Source of the DNA: Malaya genurostris | Lineage: Eukaryota; Arthropoda; Insecta; Diptera; Culicidae | Assembly (NCBI RefSeq): GCF_030247185.1 | Contig: NC_080572.1 | Span: 299,385,656 to 299,449,655, forward strand | DNA: 64,000 bases | Direction of reading: 5' to 3' | In this document: positions 61,746 through 64,000 of the stretch, one piece after another | Position numbering within the stretch: position 1 is the first letter of the stretch | Layout of the letters: each line of letters opens with the position of its first letter | Program-made: the position numbers and the translations under genes | Notes under the pieces: model-generated | What the model was told of the DNA's origin: nothing | The model's database searches: none | What the model saw: only the letters and a program-made list of their open reading frames with translations

Positions 61746-62281
61746 ACATTTGATTAGAAACGAACACATTCTTATATCTATGTATGAGGATCGCAGTTTG
61801 ACCATCATTTGTCATTGATTATCAAATTTACAGCAATTCAGTAATTGTAGTTTGATTATACATTTCAAGCTTTATTTTTACCGTACTCCCTGATTATCCA
61901 GATTTATCGAGCAACTTGAAAATTATTTTGAAAAAATCATTAAAACAACGCGTAAAAATTTCTGTGAAACATGATTTTTTTTTCTTATATTCACCAAAAG
62001 TTTTCGTCAAAAAATTACCGAACAGCGAAATGTAGTCAAAGTGAGTTGAATCAAATATCGTTTTCGCTTGAAGATAACTGAATCTAACCCTAACTATAAT
62101 CAGAACAAACTGGTTCAAGTGGTACGTTCCCCTGATTATTTGGAAACTTGTGCCATACATTTGACAACATTTGCACTGAGAATTGGGGTGGGCAAAAAAC
62201 AGCATATTTCTCGGCACAAGAATTGATTTGTTTCTAAAAACAATCAATTGTTTTGAAGAGGAACTTAGAGCGATAAATTAC
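61746..62281. other. Unannotated sequence before the Juan-type LINE
   Basis: AT-rich, nothing recognised; the right side is the 3' flank of the minus-strand LINE. Confidence 0.5.
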
Positions 62282-64000
62282 TTTTTTTTTTTTTTAATAA
62301 CAATTTATTGGAATATGAGTTAAAATTAAATTATTAAGATTTAAATTGGGTGTTCAGCCACAAGTGGTGACTTTTCAGCCCTGTTATATATATATATGAT
62401 TTGGTTATTACCATGAAGACATCATTTGCTTCCGCAATTCTGAGATTTTTGTGTAGGAAAAATTCTAAACCTACTTGTATTGTGTAATGGGGAAAAGGAA
62501 CTTATATAATAACTTACTAACTAATACAGAGAGCGAATCGATTCAATTGAAGATTGCATCGATTTTTGTCGGAATTTGCTTATAATATTATGTGACATTA
62601 CATCTAATGGTTCTATATTTGTGAGTCTGTGTAACTCATTTGTACTAAACCAGGGAGGACGCTTCAGAATCATTTTCAGAATTTTATTCTGAATCCTTTG
62701 AAGCGTTTTCTTCCTGGTGGAACAACAGCTTGACCAAATTGGTACCGCATAAAGCATGGCTGGTCTGAAAATTTGTTTATAAATTAACAATTTGTTTTTT
62801 AGACAGAGCTTAGAATTTCTGTTTATAAGAGGATATAAACATTTAATATATTTATTATACTTTGCCTGGATTCCTTCAATGTGATCCTTGAAAGTGAGTT
62901 TTTTGTCATACGTTAAACCTAAGTATTTAGCTTGATCAGACCATGTCAATTCCAAGCCATTCAATTTGAGAATGTGATTATTGTTTGGTTTTAGAAAAGA
63001 AGCTCTTGGCTTGTGAGGAAAGATAATTAATTGCGTTTTTGCTGCATTTGGTTTAATTTTCCATTTTGACAGATAATCACTGAAAATATTTAAACTTCTT
63101 TGTAGGCGACTGCAGATCACTCTTAGATTTCTACCTGTGGCTAACAGACTTGTGTCGTCACAGAATAGCGATTTCTGACAACCAACGGGTAGATTTGGAA
63201 GATCAGAAGTGAAAATATTATACAAGATTGGAGCTACACTCGAACCCTGCGGAACACCGGCTCGTACGGGTAGCAATTCAGATTTACAATTCTGATAGCT
63301 AACCTGAAGAGTACGATCAGTTAAATAATTTTGAATCATTTTGATCAAATAAATAGGAAACTGGAAATCAGACATTTTTGCTATTAAACCTTTGTGCCAA
63401 ACACTGTCGAATGCTTTTTCTATGTCTAGAAGAGCAACTCCAGTGGATAACCCAGAAGATTTATTTGATTTTATCATGTTCGTTACTCTGACAAGTTGAT
63501 GAGTAGTTGAATGTTCATGACGAAATCCAAACTGCTCTGGTAAAAAAATTGAATTCTCATTTATATGAGTCATCATTCTTAACAAGATAATTTTTTCAAA
63601 AAGTTTACTGATAGAAGAAAGTAAGCTAATTGGGCGATAACTTGATGTTTCTGCTGGGTTTTTATCAGGTTTTAGGATAGGAATTACTTTAGCGTTTTTC
63701 CATCTTTTTGGGAAGTAAGCTAATGAAAAACACTTGTTGAAAATTTTAACCAGGAGTCTCAAGGCAACATCGGGAAGATTTTTAATAAGAATATTAAAAA
63801 TTCCATCATTACCAGGAGCCTTCATGTTTTTGAGTTTCCTAATAATTGATTTAATTTCATCAAAATTCGTCTCAATAATGTCATCGTGTGATAACACTTG
63901 GGTTGAAATATGATCATACTTCAGTGAGACTTCATTTTCAATAGGACTCACAACGTTTAAATTAAAATTGTGGACACTCTCGAACTGCTGAGCAAGTTTT
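62282..64000 (-). mobile_element. Juan-type (Jockey clade) LINE, 3' part
   Basis: Minus strand. A poly(A) tail appears as T14 at 62282-62295, preceded by AATAAA (about 62301-62310 region) in the sense direction. The coding frame runs off the right edge. No RNase H, as in Jockey-clade LINEs. The target duplication cannot be checked because the 5' end is outside the window. Confidence 0.88.
62521..64000 (-). CDS. Juan-type LINE ORF2, reverse transcriptase and C terminus (5' partial)
   Basis: The frame is open from the window edge to the stop at 62521-62523; the GTG at 63951 is not a start (upstream codons read LAQQFESVHNFNLNVV, in frame). RT motifs: APGNDGIFNILIKNLP, SYRPISLLSSISKLFEKI, VALLDIEKAFDSVWH (A), AGVPQGSSVAPILYNIFTSD (B), SLFCDDTSLLA (catalytic box, Cys before the Asp pair) and AKYLGLTYDKKL. 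The C terminus (TRKKTLQRIQNKILKMIL, RPPWFSTNELHRLTN) is typical of mosquito Juan elements. No stop or frameshift in the visible part, so this copy may be recent. Confidence 0.9.
   Translation of the reverse strand, partial: KLAQQFESVHNFNLNVVSPIENEVSLKYDHISTQVLSHDDIIETNFDEIKSIIRKLKNMKAPGNDGIFNILIKNLPDVALRLLVKIFNKCFSLAYFPKRWKNAKVIPILKPDKNPAETSSYRPISLLSSISKLFEKIILLRMMTHINENSIFLPEQFGFRHEHSTTHQLVRVTNMIKSNKSSGLSTGVALLDIEKAFDSVWHKGLIAKMSDFQFPIYLIKMIQNYLTDRTLQVSYQNCKSELLPVRAGVPQGSSVAPILYNIFTSDLPNLPVGCQKSLFCDDTSLLATGRNLRVICSRLQRSLNIFSDYLSKWKIKPNAAKTQLIIFPHKPRASFLKPNNNHILKLNGLELTWSDQAKYLGLTYDKKLTFKDHIEGIQAKYNKYIKCLYPLINRNSKLCLKNKLLIYKQIFRPAMLYAVPIWSSCCSTRKKTLQRIQNKILKMILKRPPWFSTNELHRLTNIEPLDVMSHNIISKFRQKSMQSSIESIRSLY

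Noticed and set aside
1..64000. CRISPR array, bacterial genes or tRNA/rRNA genes
   Set aside because: No regular direct-repeat/spacer pattern, no operon-like gene packing and no cloverleaf with A/B boxes was seen; the introns and gene set are animal.

Overview
The window is nuclear DNA of a dipteran insect, most likely a mosquito (Culicidae, probably Culicinae). The evidence is the gene set (WDR26, RNF185, a PXMP2/Mpv17 protein, an SRm300/Srrm234 splicing factor), short insect-type introns, an AT-rich background, and a transposon set typical of mosquitoes: a Juan-type LINE, RNase H-bearing I-group LINEs, an RTE-like LINE, a BEL/Pao element whose Gag starts with a PHD finger, Tc1/mariner, Harbinger, and many short TIR elements. 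Species is not resolved.

Layout. 2-2281 (+): 5'-partial WDR26 (CTLH/GID ubiquitin ligase). 4.1-9.2 kb: dispersed repeats opened by a TTAA-flanked piggyBac-like element and two TA-flanked elements; one repeat carries a complete-looking core promoter. 9.5-22.8 kb: a four-element nest in which a 718-bp TIR element holds another copy of itself and two near full-length LINEs, each step marked by target-site duplications. 22.8-25 kb: repeats, a LINE fragment and a MITE. 25811-26577 (-): RNF185, two exons. 27-33 kb: intergenic, with MITEs and a LINE stub. 33776-34698 (+): PXMP2-like, three exons. 35-37.3 kb: satellite-like repeats, a perfect 40-bp hairpin, and a second copy of the promoter-bearing repeat. 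37.3-45.9 kb: a young BEL/Pao element inside a truncated RTE-like LINE. 47602-57698 (-): 3' half of SRm300/Srrm234, with a 5.75-kb intron made of nested transposons. 58-62 kb: sparse repeats and a mariner relic. 62282-64000 (-): 3' part of a Juan-type LINE running off the right edge.

The host genes do not form a functional cluster: protein turnover (WDR26, RNF185), peroxisomal membrane (PXMP2) and splicing (SRm300). The most interesting host feature is the 3' end of SRm300. The conserved eMIC motif is split across exons 48368-48592 and 47602-47716, and an alternative exon with its own stop (48129-48228, possibly extending to 47844) lies between them in the same phase. One splicing choice would therefore switch the microexon-promoting domain on or off. 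The rest is mainly a readable record of transposon insertion order.

No RNA gene or CRISPR array was recognised. All coordinates come from reading the sequence by eye; no alignment or database search was run.
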